A stretch of 44,462 nucleotides of DNA from an uncultured Clostridia bacterium (GTDB taxonomy: Bacteria > Bacillota > Clostridia > Tissierellales > Peptoniphilaceae), in the NCBI GenBank assembly GCA_945916025.1, contig CAMEGD010000001.1, forward strand, positions 1-44,462. Direction: 5' to 3'. The notes beneath the pieces are model-generated. The model made no database searches. It was not told the origin of the DNA and was given only the letters and a program-made list of their open reading frames with translations. The translations under genes and the position numbers were made by a program. Shown here piece by piece: positions 8,042 through 16,413 of this stretch; the first letter of the stretch is position 1; every line of letters starts with the position of its first letter.

Positions 8042-9351
8042 GTAGGATTGTAGCAATAGTAGGTAGACCAAATGTTGGAAAGTCTACTTTGTTTAATAAA
8101 ATTGTTGGTAAGAGAATAGCAATTACCCAAGATACTCCTGGGGTAACCAGGGACAGAATTTATGCTAAGGCTGAGTGGCTTGGAAAAGACTTTACCATGA
8201 TAGATACTGGTGGAGTTGATCCAAAGGAAATAGACGAGTTTATGACTAATATTACCAGTCAGGTGGAAATAGCTATAGACCATGCAAATGTAATAATATT
8301 TTTAGTTGATGGAGTTAGTGGCCTTACCCAAACTGACTTGGATATCTCAAAGATGCTTCATAGGTCTGGAAAGGATGTTATCTTAGCGGTAAACAAGGCT
8401 GATACAAAGGGAGTCTTAGATACTCAATTTGATTACTATGAACTAGGATTTGGAGATCCCTTTATGATATCTGCAGAAAACTCCATTGGAATTGGAGACT
8501 TACTAGATAAGGTTATAGAAGATCTAGACCAAGTTGAAGATGAAGATGACGATGAAGACAGGATTAAGGTTGCCTTTATAGGTAAACCTAATGTTGGAAA
8601 GAGTTCAACTGTAAATAAGCTAATTGGAGAAAACAGGTCTATAGTTACTAACATTCCAGGTACCACTAGGGATTCCATTGACTCTAAATTAGACAAGGGA
8701 GATTCTAAGTACCTGTTTATAGATACAGCTGGCCTTAGAAAGAGAAAGAAGATAAACGAAGAAGTAGAAAGGTATTCAGTTGTAAGGACCTTAGCTTCCA
8801 TAGATAGGTCAGATGTTTGTGTAGCCTTAATTGATGCAACAGAAGGTATTTCTGAGCAAGACTCTAAGATTATAGGTTATGCTCATGATGCTGGAAAGGC
8901 CTTGATTATAGCAGTTAATAAGTGGGACCTTATAGAAAAGGACAATACAACTACCAGGAAGTTTGAAAAAGAAATTAGAGAAGAGCTAGGTTTTTGTTAC
9001 TATGCGCCTATAATTTTCATATCTGCCCAAACTGGCCAAAGACTTGATAATTTATTAAATATGATAGACGGTGTAAATGAAAACTATAACTTAAGAATCC
9101 AAACTGGAGTTCTAAACGATATTATTAATAATGCAGTTTTAATGAACCAACCTAGGTCAGACAAGGGAAGACAAGGGAAAATTTATTATGCCTCCCAGGT
9201 TTCAGTAAGACCGCCTACCTTTGTAATTTTTGTAAATGACAAGGACCTAATACATTTTTCATATATTAGATATTTGGAAAACTCAATTAGAAATAACTTT
9301 GGTTTCCAAGGAACGCCAATTCACATGATTGTTAGGGAGAGAAGTGAATAA
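8038..9351 (+). CDS. der: Ribosome biogenesis GTPase Der (EngA)
   Basis: Double-GTPase of 437 residues acting in 50S ribosomal subunit assembly. Two complete G domains are visible: the first with GRPNVGKST (9-17) and NKAD; the second with GKPNVGKSS (about 182-190), DTAGLRKR and NKWD. A C-terminal KH-like domain carries the family stretch RPPTFVIFVND. An acidic linker (DEDDDED, about 171-177) joins the G domains. Length is normal. It overlaps the upstream DUF512 gene by 4 bases and the downstream plsY by 1 base. Confidence 0.97.
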   Translation: MSRIVAIVGRPNVGKSTLFNKIVGKRIAITQDTPGVTRDRIYAKAEWLGKDFTMIDTGGVDPKEIDEFMTNITSQVEIAIDHANVIIFLVDGVSGLTQTDLDISKMLHRSGKDVILAVNKADTKGVLDTQFDYYELGFGDPFMISAENSIGIGDLLDKVIEDLDQVEDEDDDEDRIKVAFIGKPNVGKSSTVNKLIGENRSIVTNIPGTTRDSIDSKLDKGDSKYLFIDTAGLRKRKKINEEVERYSVVRTLASIDRSDVCVALIDATEGISEQDSKIIGYAHDAGKALIIAVNKWDLIEKDNTTTRKFEKEIREELGFCYYAPIIFISAQTGQRLDNLLNMIDGVNENYNLRIQTGVLNDIINNAVLMNQPRSDKGRQGKIYYASQVSVRPPTFVIFVNDKDLIHFSYIRYLENSIRNNFGFQGTPIHMIVRERSE

Positions 9352-9962
9352 TGGACAAGGACATAATCCTAAAGGGTATTATATTATTAGCCTCTTATTT
9401 AATCGGGAGTGTATCTCCAGCCTATCTAATAGGAAAATATATATACGGCTTTGATATTAGGACTAAGGGAAGTGGAAACCCTGGGACTACAAATGCCTAT
9501 AGGACCATGGGTGGAAAGGTAGCCTTAGTTACTTTGATATTTGATGTATTTAAGGCAGCCTTAGGAGCTTTCTTAGGAAACAAGTTTGTAGGTCCTGAAT
9601 TTGCTCCTTACTCTGGTATGATGGGGATTTTAGGCCACAACTTTCCATTTTATCTAGGATTTAAGGGGGGGAAGGGAGTAGCCACATCTATTGGGGTTTG
9701 TGCATATATAGCCCCTAAGGTTTTACTATTTTGTGCTATTCCAGGCTTAATAGTCCTATTTATTACTAAGATGGTATCAGCAGCCAGTGTAACAGGATTT
9801 ATCTTCTTGTTTTTAACAGGGATTTACATGTATGCAACCCAAGGGCTATCAAGTCACGTAGTTGTTTTTATAATAATAAGTGTCCTAAATATTATTAGGC
9901 ACAAGGAAAACATTAAGAGAATATTAAATAAAACTGAAAGTAAATTTGGGGTAAAGAAATGA
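9351..9962 (+). CDS. plsY: Acyl-phosphate:glycerol-3-phosphate acyltransferase PlsY
   Basis: Integral membrane enzyme of 203 residues that acylates glycerol 3-phosphate from acyl phosphate, the first step of phospholipid synthesis in Gram-positives. About five to six membrane segments. The three conserved loops are visible: GSGNPGTTNAYRTMG (about 41-55), GHNFPFYLGFKGGKGVAT (about 97-114) and the C-terminal IIRHKENIKR. Sits between der and gpsA, which supplies its substrate glycerol 3-phosphate; the three-gene order is common in Firmicutes. One-base overlap with der and 4-base overlap with gpsA. Confidence 0.96.
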   Translation: MDKDIILKGIILLASYLIGSVSPAYLIGKYIYGFDIRTKGSGNPGTTNAYRTMGGKVALVTLIFDVFKAALGAFLGNKFVGPEFAPYSGMMGILGHNFPFYLGFKGGKGVATSIGVCAYIAPKVLLFCAIPGLIVLFITKMVSAASVTGFIFLFLTGIYMYATQGLSSHVVVFIIISVLNIIRHKENIKRILNKTESKFGVKK

Positions 9963-10963
9963 AAAAAATTGGAGTTATAGGGGGCGGAAGTTGGGGAACA
10001 GCCCTAGCTAGGGAATTAGCCTTAAAAGATCATGATGTTTATCAATACATTAGAAATAAAGACCAGGTAGAAGACCTTAGTAAAACAGGAATTAATAAAA
10101 AGTATCTGCCAAATGTAAAATTACCAAGTAATTTAAACTACACTTGGGATTTAAATGAGTCCATAAGAGGATCAGAATTTTTAATTCTTGCTGTACCAAC
10201 TAATTCAGTAAGGAGTATTCTTGAAGAAATTAAGGACAAGGTAGAAAAAGATACTATAATTATAAATGTTGCAAAGGGAATTGAAGTAGATTCTTTAAAG
10301 AGAATTTCCCAAATTGTAGCTGAATACCTACCTGATAATAAATTCGTAGCCCTATCTGGACCAACCCATGCAGAAGAGGTAGCCATAGACTATCCATCTA
10401 CAATAGTAGCAGCTTCTAGTGATTTAGATGCTGCTAATGAAGTTCAAAACTTATTTATGTCAAATACATTTAGGGTTTATACAAATGATGACCTTATTGG
10501 AGTTGAACTATCTGGAGCCTTAAAAAACATTATAGCTCTTGCAAACGGTATTTTAGTAGGCTTAGGCTATGGAGATAACTCTAAAGCTGCCCTAATGACT
10601 AGGGGGCTTTCAGAACTTTCTAGATTAGTAATAGCCATGGGAGGCCTTCCAAGTACGACTTTAGGCCTTGCAGGAGTTGGAGATATAATTGTAACTTGTA
10701 CCAGTGAACACTCTAGAAATAGAAAGTGTGGTGTCTTGATTGGTCGGGGAAAAAGTGTCGAAGAGGCAGTTGAAGAAGTAGAAATGGTAGTTGAAGGTAT
10801 AAAGACAACTAAAGCTGCCAAGGAACTTAGCGACAAGTTTGATGTTGAAATGCCAATTGTAGATGCCCTTTATGAAGTGATTTATAAGGGAGCTAATGTA
10901 AAGGACATGGCAGAAAAACTTATGTCTAGGGAGAAAAAGCACGAATTAGAAGGAATAATTTAG
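9959..10963 (+). CDS. gpsA: NAD(P)-dependent glycerol-3-phosphate dehydrogenase
   Basis: Cytosolic enzyme of 334 residues reducing dihydroxyacetone phosphate to sn-glycerol 3-phosphate for PlsY. N-terminal Rossmann fold with GVIGGGSWGTALA (4-16), the conserved SGPTHAEEVA (about 139-148), the catalytic lysine in ELSGALKNIIALANG, and GDNSKAALMTRGLSE in the C-terminal helical domain. Normal length, 4-base overlap with plsY. Confidence 0.97.
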   Translation: MKKIGVIGGGSWGTALARELALKDHDVYQYIRNKDQVEDLSKTGINKKYLPNVKLPSNLNYTWDLNESIRGSEFLILAVPTNSVRSILEEIKDKVEKDTIIINVAKGIEVDSLKRISQIVAEYLPDNKFVALSGPTHAEEVAIDYPSTIVAASSDLDAANEVQNLFMSNTFRVYTNDDLIGVELSGALKNIIALANGILVGLGYGDNSKAALMTRGLSELSRLVIAMGGLPSTTLGLAGVGDIIVTCTSEHSRNRKCGVLIGRGKSVEEAVEEVEMVVEGIKTTKAAKELSDKFDVEMPIVDALYEVIYKGANVKDMAEKLMSREKKHELEGII

Positions 10964-10975
10964 GAGTTGGTGGAC

Positions 10976-12241
10976 TTGAGTCCTAAAAAAAGACTGATAA
11001 GAAACAGAAAAAGGCTTAGGTTGGTTTTTTTAGTACTTGTATTAATACTTGTCTTTGCAGGATATTTTAGCAGGTCAAAGGCAACTAATATAGAAACTGT
11101 AAAGCCTGTAAAATACGATTATATAGATAAAATAGATACTAAGGGATATTTAATTTTAGATGAAAAAACCTATACCTCCCAGGGAAAGGGAGTTGTGGAC
11201 TATAGCGTCAGAGATGGAGAAAGGGTTTCCAAAGACTATGTAATAGCAAATCTAAACCTTATGTCTGATGTAAGTGACCTTAAGGATGAACTTTTAAAGG
11301 TTCAATCTGCCATAGAACATAAAAACCAAAACCTTAATCCAAGTAACCAAGAATTTGAAATTAGTGACAAGGAAATTAATCTAATAAGTACAATTCAAGA
11401 CTCCCTTATAAAGGAAGAAATGCCTGGAGTCTTAGAGTCCATAGAAACCTTAGAATTAAATACAAAAAAGAATGTGGATATTTCTGAAATATCATCCTTA
11501 ATTAATCTGTCTAACCAAGAGTTAGAAGATAGAAGAGATGAGCTAAGTAGAGAAATAGCTACTAACAATATAGTTTATAAGTCAGAAAATTCTGGCATAG
11601 TATCTTACAAAATTGACAACCTAGAGGAAGTCTTTACAGTAGAAAAGATACCAGAAATGACCTATGACTTTATTAAAGAAAATAGTAATATAACTTACAA
11701 AGGTCAAACTAACCAAGTAGAGACAGGTGAGCCTCTCTATAAGATAGTTGACAACTTTTCTTACTATATGGCTATACCAGTAGATGATATTTCAAAGATT
11801 AGGTCCCTAAGAAAAGAGGACAAGGTGGACTTACTTATTAATTCCGACACTAGTCTAAGTGGAGAAATTGTAGAGATTAACAAGACTGATAAAACGGGAG
11901 TAATTGTAGTATTATTAAAGGAAAAGCTTTCTGAAGTTGGTCTAGATAGACAAGTCGATGTAAGTATTATAAAGGACAGGTCAGATTCTTATTTGGTACC
12001 AACTAGTTCTATAGTTGAGTCTAACAACACCTCAGGTTTGTATCTTCTAGAGCTGAATGGGATTGTACGATTTAGGCCAATAAAAATTATTAGCCAAAGG
12101 GGCGAAGAAACAATTGTTGAAAGAGGAGACTCAAAGGGCTATATTAAGGGTAAGAATAATAAAGAAGTTAGGACGATTACAGTGTTTGATCAAATAATAA
12201 AAGATCCAAGGGATATAGAGGAAGGACAGATTATTAGATAA
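10976..12241 (+). CDS. HlyD-like (membrane fusion protein family) single-pass protein
   Basis: About 421 residues: a basic N-terminus (KKRLIRNRKRLR), one membrane segment (about 17-35), then an extracellular region with biotinyl-lipoyl-like and helical hairpin parts (about 85-190), and C-terminal beta domains. This is the layout of HlyD-like periplasmic adaptor proteins found at this spot (upstream of yggS-sepF) in Clostridia. No transporter partner is adjacent, so the role is open; a cell-envelope or division link is only suggested by position. Start: TTG at 10976 lies 9 bases after AGGAG that overlaps the gpsA stop; GTG at 10970 and TTG at 10967 are alternatives. No ATG start fits. Confidence 0.75.
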   Translation: MSPKKRLIRNRKRLRLVFLVLVLILVFAGYFSRSKATNIETVKPVKYDYIDKIDTKGYLILDEKTYTSQGKGVVDYSVRDGERVSKDYVIANLNLMSDVSDLKDELLKVQSAIEHKNQNLNPSNQEFEISDKEINLISTIQDSLIKEEMPGVLESIETLELNTKKNVDISEISSLINLSNQELEDRRDELSREIATNNIVYKSENSGIVSYKIDNLEEVFTVEKIPEMTYDFIKENSNITYKGQTNQVETGEPLYKIVDNFSYYMAIPVDDISKIRSLRKEDKVDLLINSDTSLSGEIVEINKTDKTGVIVVLLKEKLSEVGLDRQVDVSIIKDRSDSYLVPTSSIVESNNTSGLYLLELNGIVRFRPIKIISQRGEETIVERGDSKGYIKGKNNKEVRTITVFDQIIKDPRDIEEGQIIR

Positions 12242-12242
12242 A

Positions 12243-12932
12243 ATGAGTGTAAAAGATAATTTAAATGAAATAACAGCAAAAATTGAAGAAGCTAAAAAAC
12301 GTTCAAATAGAACTGACGATGTATTATTACTAGCAGTTTCAAAGACTATTGACTACGGAAGAATTGATGAGTCCATAGACTGGGGAGTAAGAAAAATTGG
12401 AGAAAACAAGGTCCAAGACTTACTTGAAAGGATAGACCATTATGGGGACAAACTAGACTATCACTTTATTGGGTCCTTACAAAGAAACAAGGTAAAGGAT
12501 ATTGTAGGAAAGGTCGAACTTATCCATTCAGTAGACTCTGAAAGACTGGCTAGGGAAGTTGACAAAAGATCCAAAAATATTGACCATATTCAAGACATCT
12601 TAATTCAAGTAAATGTATCTAAAGAAGAAAGTAAATCTGGGGTCTATCTTGAAGATTTAGACCAGTTCGTGTATAATATTTTAGAACTAGATAACATTAG
12701 AATTAGAGGCTTAATGACCATGGCACCATTTGATGCTGACGAAGAAGAACTTAGGGATATATTTAGAAGATTAAAAGAGGCCTTTACTGAAATAAAAGAA
12801 AAATACAACAATGAAAAAATAAAGATGGACTATCTATCAATGGGAATGTCAGGCGATTTTGAAATTGCCATAGAAGAAGGGGCAAACATTGTAAGAGTTG
12901 GTTCAGGCATTTATGGAAAAAGAAACTATTAG
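12243..12932 (+). CDS. yggS: YggS-family PLP-binding homeostasis protein
   Basis: A 229-residue single-domain PLP protein of the YggS/PLPBP family, resembling the barrel domain of alanine racemase. The PLP lysine is K34 in LLLAVSKTID; other family motifs are GENKVQDL, HFIGSLQRNK and YLSMGMSGDFEIAIEEGA (about 199-216). It binds PLP in the cytosol and affects B6 and amino acid balance rather than acting as a known enzyme. It begins 1 base after the HlyD-like gene and is followed after 8 bases by sepF, the order conserved in Gram-positives. Confidence 0.95.
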   Translation: MSVKDNLNEITAKIEEAKKRSNRTDDVLLLAVSKTIDYGRIDESIDWGVRKIGENKVQDLLERIDHYGDKLDYHFIGSLQRNKVKDIVGKVELIHSVDSERLAREVDKRSKNIDHIQDILIQVNVSKEESKSGVYLEDLDQFVYNILELDNIRIRGLMTMAPFDADEEELRDIFRRLKEAFTEIKEKYNNEKIKMDYLSMGMSGDFEIAIEEGANIVRVGSGIYGKRNY

Positions 12933-12940
12933 GAGGAAGT

Positions 12941-13408
12941 ATGGAAAAATTAAAAAATTTCTTTGGATTCGGCGATGAATATGAAGATGGAGATGACATT
13001 TACGAGTCTGAACAAGTAGCTATTAAGGTAGCTGACTCACAACCACAAAGGGATGAAGTTTCACAAGCTGTATCACAAGAAAGAACTACTAGGACTAAAC
13101 CTTCAAGACCTATGGGAACTAGCTCAAGTAACGTACAAATGAAGATTTGTATTCATGAACCACTAAGCTATGACGAAGCTCCTTTAGTTGTAGATGATTT
13201 AAGGCTTAGAAAAGCTGTAGTACTTAACTTTGAACAACTTGAACTAAACGTAAAGAGACAAATCTTTGATTTTGTAAATGGGTCTTTATATGCAATTGAT
13301 GGTAAAATTCAAAAGGTTAACAAGGATATCTTTATTTTAGCTCCATCAAACATTGAAATTGAAGGCTTAAAGGCTGAATTACAAGAAAAGGGCGTATTTC
13401 CCTGGTAA
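12941..13408 (+). CDS. sepF: Cell division protein SepF
   Basis: A 155-residue SepF: an N-terminal amphipathic stretch (MEKLKNFFGFGDEY) that binds membrane, a variable linker rich in Gln, Ser and Arg (about 27-65), and the C-terminal DUF552 dimerisation domain (IHEPLSYDEAPLVVDDLR; VLNFEQL; DFVNGSLYAIDG). SepF anchors and aligns FtsZ at the division septum. AGGAGG lies 3-8 bases before the ATG. Confidence 0.96.
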   Translation: MEKLKNFFGFGDEYEDGDDIYESEQVAIKVADSQPQRDEVSQAVSQERTTRTKPSRPMGTSSSNVQMKICIHEPLSYDEAPLVVDDLRLRKAVVLNFEQLELNVKRQIFDFVNGSLYAIDGKIQKVNKDIFILAPSNIEIEGLKAELQEKGVFPW

Positions 13409-13411
13409 TAT

Positions 13412-14200
13412 ATGAAAATAAATAAAGAAGAGTACCTTCTTCACATTCAAGATGAAAAAGAAAAAATCCAAATGAAGAGGGTACTTGACTTAATTGAAAT
13501 CACCATAAACCGACATACAATTAGTTACACTGACTTTTTAGAACCAAACCTTATTAGACTAGCAGAGTCAATTTTAAACAGGTTTCGAGAAATAGGCTAT
13601 CATATAGATGGGGGCTTTGAAAATGCAGAAAGAAAGATAATATCTATTTATAGTTGGTATTATTTTTATGAAAAAAATTCTGACTCAAAGGTTGTAGGAC
13701 TAGAAATAAAAGGAAATATTAATAATATTGAACACAGAGATGTTTTAGGCAGCTTACTAGGTCTTGGACTTGTAAGGGACATTATTGGAGATATAGGATT
13801 TTTTGAGAACTCCATAAAAGTTGCCATAAATAAGGACATCTCAAATTTTATTATATATAACTTAAATAAAGTAAAAAGAGAAAATGTTAAGGTAAAACTT
13901 ATTCCAGGGGAGGACCTTGGTCAAATCATTGTAGATGGAGATGAGAAATTTATAATAGCTCCAAGTATGAGACTTGATTCAATAATAAGCGAGGCCTTAA
14001 ATTTATCAAGATCAGATGCTCAAAAATATATTTCCTCAAACCTTGTGAAGGTTAACTACTCCTATGAAACAAAGGCCCACAAGGATCTAAAGATTGGAGA
14101 CTTAATTTCTGTAAGGGGGAAGGGTAGGTTTCATATAAAGTCATCAGAAGGATTAACAAAAAAAGAGAGGATTAAATTAGTCCTTTTCTTTCCAAAATAA
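13412..14200 (+). CDS. YlmH-like S4-domain RNA-binding protein
   Basis: A 262-residue protein following sepF at the position of ylmH in Firmicutes. The C-terminal S4 RNA-binding domain is seen in RLDSIISEALNLSRSDAQKY (about 188-207) and GDLISVRGKGRF. Homologues have recently been linked to ribosome rescue; otherwise the family is poorly described. No Shine-Dalgarno is clear; the ATG lies 3 bases after the sepF stop, suggesting translational coupling. Confidence 0.88.
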   Translation: MKINKEEYLLHIQDEKEKIQMKRVLDLIEITINRHTISYTDFLEPNLIRLAESILNRFREIGYHIDGGFENAERKIISIYSWYYFYEKNSDSKVVGLEIKGNINNIEHRDVLGSLLGLGLVRDIIGDIGFFENSIKVAINKDISNFIIYNLNKVKRENVKVKLIPGEDLGQIIVDGDEKFIIAPSMRLDSIISEALNLSRSDAQKYISSNLVKVNYSYETKAHKDLKIGDLISVRGKGRFHIKSSEGLTKKERIKLVLFFPK

Positions 14201-14214
14201 AAGATGGAGAAAAT

Positions 14215-14679
14215 ATGTTAGCGTTAATTATCACAATATCTTGTGTTTTCATAGATCAAATTACAAAATTTTTAGTTTTGCAAAACCTTAAGGGTTCAAG
14301 TCCTATAATTGTAATAGAAAATCTGCTTACCTTTACTTATGTAGAAAATAGAGGGGCAGCCTTTGGAATTCTTCAAAACAAAAAGTGGTTTTTCGTAGTT
14401 ATTACTGTAGTAAGTGTACTCATCTTGCTTTACGTATTATTTAACCACTATAACACCCTACCAATGTGGCTTTTAGTATCCCTTTCCTTAATATTAGGTG
14501 GTACTATTGGAAACTTTATTGACAGGATGAGACTTGGATTTGTTGTAGACTTTATAAGTGTAAGGTTTTTTAATAGGTATAATTTTGCAGTATTTAACTT
14601 AGCTGACTCCTTTATAGTAGTGGGAGCCTTTATGCTTATGATATATATTTTATTTTTAGAACAAAAGAGGTCTAAATGA
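14215..14679 (+). CDS. lspA: Lipoprotein signal peptidase (signal peptidase II)
   Basis: A 154-residue, four-span membrane aspartyl protease that cleaves prolipoprotein signal peptides. Catalytic aspartates are in GNFIDRMRLGFVVDFI and NLADSFIVVG; the family stretch VENRGAAFGIL is present near residue 43. Its likely local substrates include PotD and the lipoprotein at 20727-21317. The stop overlaps the next gene by 4 bases. Confidence 0.96.
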   Translation: MLALIITISCVFIDQITKFLVLQNLKGSSPIIVIENLLTFTYVENRGAAFGILQNKKWFFVVITVVSVLILLYVLFNHYNTLPMWLLVSLSLILGGTIGNFIDRMRLGFVVDFISVRFFNRYNFAVFNLADSFIVVGAFMLMIYILFLEQKRSK

Positions 14680-15578
14680 AGTACAAGCTAGTATCTAATG
14701 AAAAAGACAAGAGAATAGACAAGTATTTAGCTGAAAACACAGACCTTTCTAGAAGTCAAATAAAGAACCTAATAGAAAGTAAGGAAGTTTTTGTAAATAA
14801 CAAGACGATTAAATCAAGTTATAAGGTGGACCTTTTTGATGAAATCGTCTTTTCTTACATAGAAGAACAAATAAAACTAATCCCAAAGGAAATGGACCTG
14901 GATATAGTATATGAAGATGAAGATTTATTAGTCATAAATAAGCAAAAAGACTTGATAATCCACCCAGCTAACAATGACCAGCAAGATACCTTAGTAAATG
15001 GCCTATTATTTAGATATGAGAAATTAGGGAATATGGACTCCAATAGACCAGGAATTGTGCACAGACTAGACAAGGATACAAGTGGCCTATTAGTTGTAGC
15101 AAAAAATGACTTTACTTACGAAACTTTGGTAGAAGCTTTTTCAAAGAGACAGGTTAAGAGAAGGTATTATGCCCTTGTTCATGGACAGGTAAATGGATCA
15201 GTTTTAATCGACAAGCCAATAGGGAGAAATGAAAGGGATAGGATAAAGTTTGGAATAAACTTTAAAAATGGCAAGAAAGCAGTAACGAAAATTAGTCCAT
15301 TAAAAGTCTTTGAATCCTATAGCCTTTTAGATGTGGAATTATTTACAGGGAGGACCCATCAAATAAGGGTTCATTTAGAATCCCTTGGCCACCCTGTTGT
15401 CGGAGACTTATTCTATGGAAATAAAAATGAGTTTTCTCTAGATAGTCAGCTACTTCATTGTTACTATTTAAAGTTTACCCACCCAAGGACAAAAGAGGAA
15501 ATAAAAATAAGAACAGACCTTCCAGAATACTTTTTGGAAATACTTAGGAGGATTGAAAATGAAAGTAATCTTAAATGA
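14676..15578 (+). CDS. RluA-family pseudouridine synthase (RluD-like)
   Basis: A 300-residue pseudouridine synthase with an N-terminal S4 domain (RIDKYLAENTDLSRSQIKNL, about 13-32) and the RluA catalytic motif HRLDKDTSGLLVVAKN (about 128-143) carrying the catalytic aspartate; RTHQIRVHLESLGHPVVGD (about 226-244) follows. It modifies uridines in rRNA or tRNA; the exact site is not readable. It is in the usual lspA-rluD-pyrR order, overlapping lspA by 4 bases and pyrR by 20. Confidence 0.93.
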   Translation: MKYKLVSNEKDKRIDKYLAENTDLSRSQIKNLIESKEVFVNNKTIKSSYKVDLFDEIVFSYIEEQIKLIPKEMDLDIVYEDEDLLVINKQKDLIIHPANNDQQDTLVNGLLFRYEKLGNMDSNRPGIVHRLDKDTSGLLVVAKNDFTYETLVEAFSKRQVKRRYYALVHGQVNGSVLIDKPIGRNERDRIKFGINFKNGKKAVTKISPLKVFESYSLLDVELFTGRTHQIRVHLESLGHPVVGDLFYGNKNEFSLDSQLLHCYYLKFTHPRTKEEIKIRTDLPEYFLEILRRIENESNLK

Positions 15579-16077
15579 TCAGGAAATAAAAAGAGTAGTT
15601 ACTAGAATATCCCATGAAATTTTAGAAAGAAACGAAAGGTATGACAATATTGTATTTCTAGGAATTGTAACTAGGGGTTATGAACTTGCAACTAGACTTT
15701 CAAATAGAATAAGTGAAATTGAAAATATAAAAATTCCAGTATATAGACTAGATGTAAGAAATTTTAGAGATGACCTAAAGTCCTTAGAAGAAAGAGTAGA
15801 AGAAATTAATCTCCCAGAAATTTCAGTAGACGAAAAAAATGTAATTATAGTAGACGATGTAGTTTATACCGGAAGAACTACAAGGGCGGCTCTAGATGCT
15901 ATAGTAGAACTAGGTAGGCCTTCAATGGTCCAACTTGCAGCCTTAGTAGATAGAGGCCACAGGGAATTTCCAATAAGACCAGACTATGTAGGAAAAAACA
16001 TCCCAACTTCTAGAGATGAACAAGTAGTCTTAAACTTAGAAGAAGTAGATGGATGCGACCAAGTTTATATAGACTAG
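15559..16077 (+). CDS. pyrR: Bifunctional pyr regulator / uracil phosphoribosyltransferase PyrR
   Basis: A 172-residue PyrR with the PRPP-binding loop VIIVDDVVYTGRTTRAALDA (about 95-114) and the family ends RISHEILERN and LVDRGHREFPIRPDYVGK (about 134-151). PyrR binds pyrimidine-operon mRNA under UMP and has weak uracil phosphoribosyltransferase activity. The ATG at 15559 has AGGAGG 7 bases upstream; a TTG six bases earlier is less likely. Overlaps the pseudouridine synthase gene by 20 bases. No pyrimidine biosynthesis or uracil transport gene follows, so its targets lie elsewhere. Confidence 0.95.
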   Translation: MKVILNDQEIKRVVTRISHEILERNERYDNIVFLGIVTRGYELATRLSNRISEIENIKIPVYRLDVRNFRDDLKSLEERVEEINLPEISVDEKNVIIVDDVVYTGRTTRAALDAIVELGRPSMVQLAALVDRGHREFPIRPDYVGKNIPTSRDEQVVLNLEEVDGCDQVYID

Positions 16078-16413
16078 AACAATTTGACACCCTCATTAAT
16101 TTAGATGGTTTCTTTTTTGTGTAAAAATAAGGTTATGGGGTTACCTCACCTGATTCGTAAACATGGTGGAAAGGGTGAGATTCTTATCTTTGAAAATAAG
16201 TTAAACAATTATCAATTACTGACGTATTTTTCTCTTTTTTATCTTCTATAACTCGTAAATTTTACTATAAATTAAGTATTTTACCTAATTACACATATAC
16301 TTTACCAAGGTGAAATCTTAATGAAAACATGACATTATATTGTCATTTTTATAGAAAATTTTATTTATTAAGACTATACTATTAATGTTAAAAAATTTAG
16401 GGGGAAAGAAACA
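16078..16413. other. Intergenic region between pyrR and the yfcC-type pseudogene
   Basis: No convincing gene in 336 bases. A 48-codon open frame (16105-16251) is present but has no Shine-Dalgarno and no recognised similarity. An inverted repeat ATGACA-6-TGTCAT (16329-16346) is followed by five T and could be a weak terminator or an operator. A CTCACC/GGTGAG pair frames about 25 bases near 16145-16180. A TATACT at 16375-16380 could be the -10 of the pseudogene's former promoter, but no good -35 is seen. Confidence 0.5.

Noticed and set aside
8436..8801. Long minus-strand frames opposite der, gpsA, aspS, glmE and similar genes
   Set aside because: They are antisense shadows of strongly supported genes, rich in Ser and Leu, with no start signals or recognised domains.
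16105..16251. 48-codon open frame after pyrR
   Set aside because: No ribosome binding site, no recognised similarity and no coding neighbours; kept only as a note in the intergenic region.
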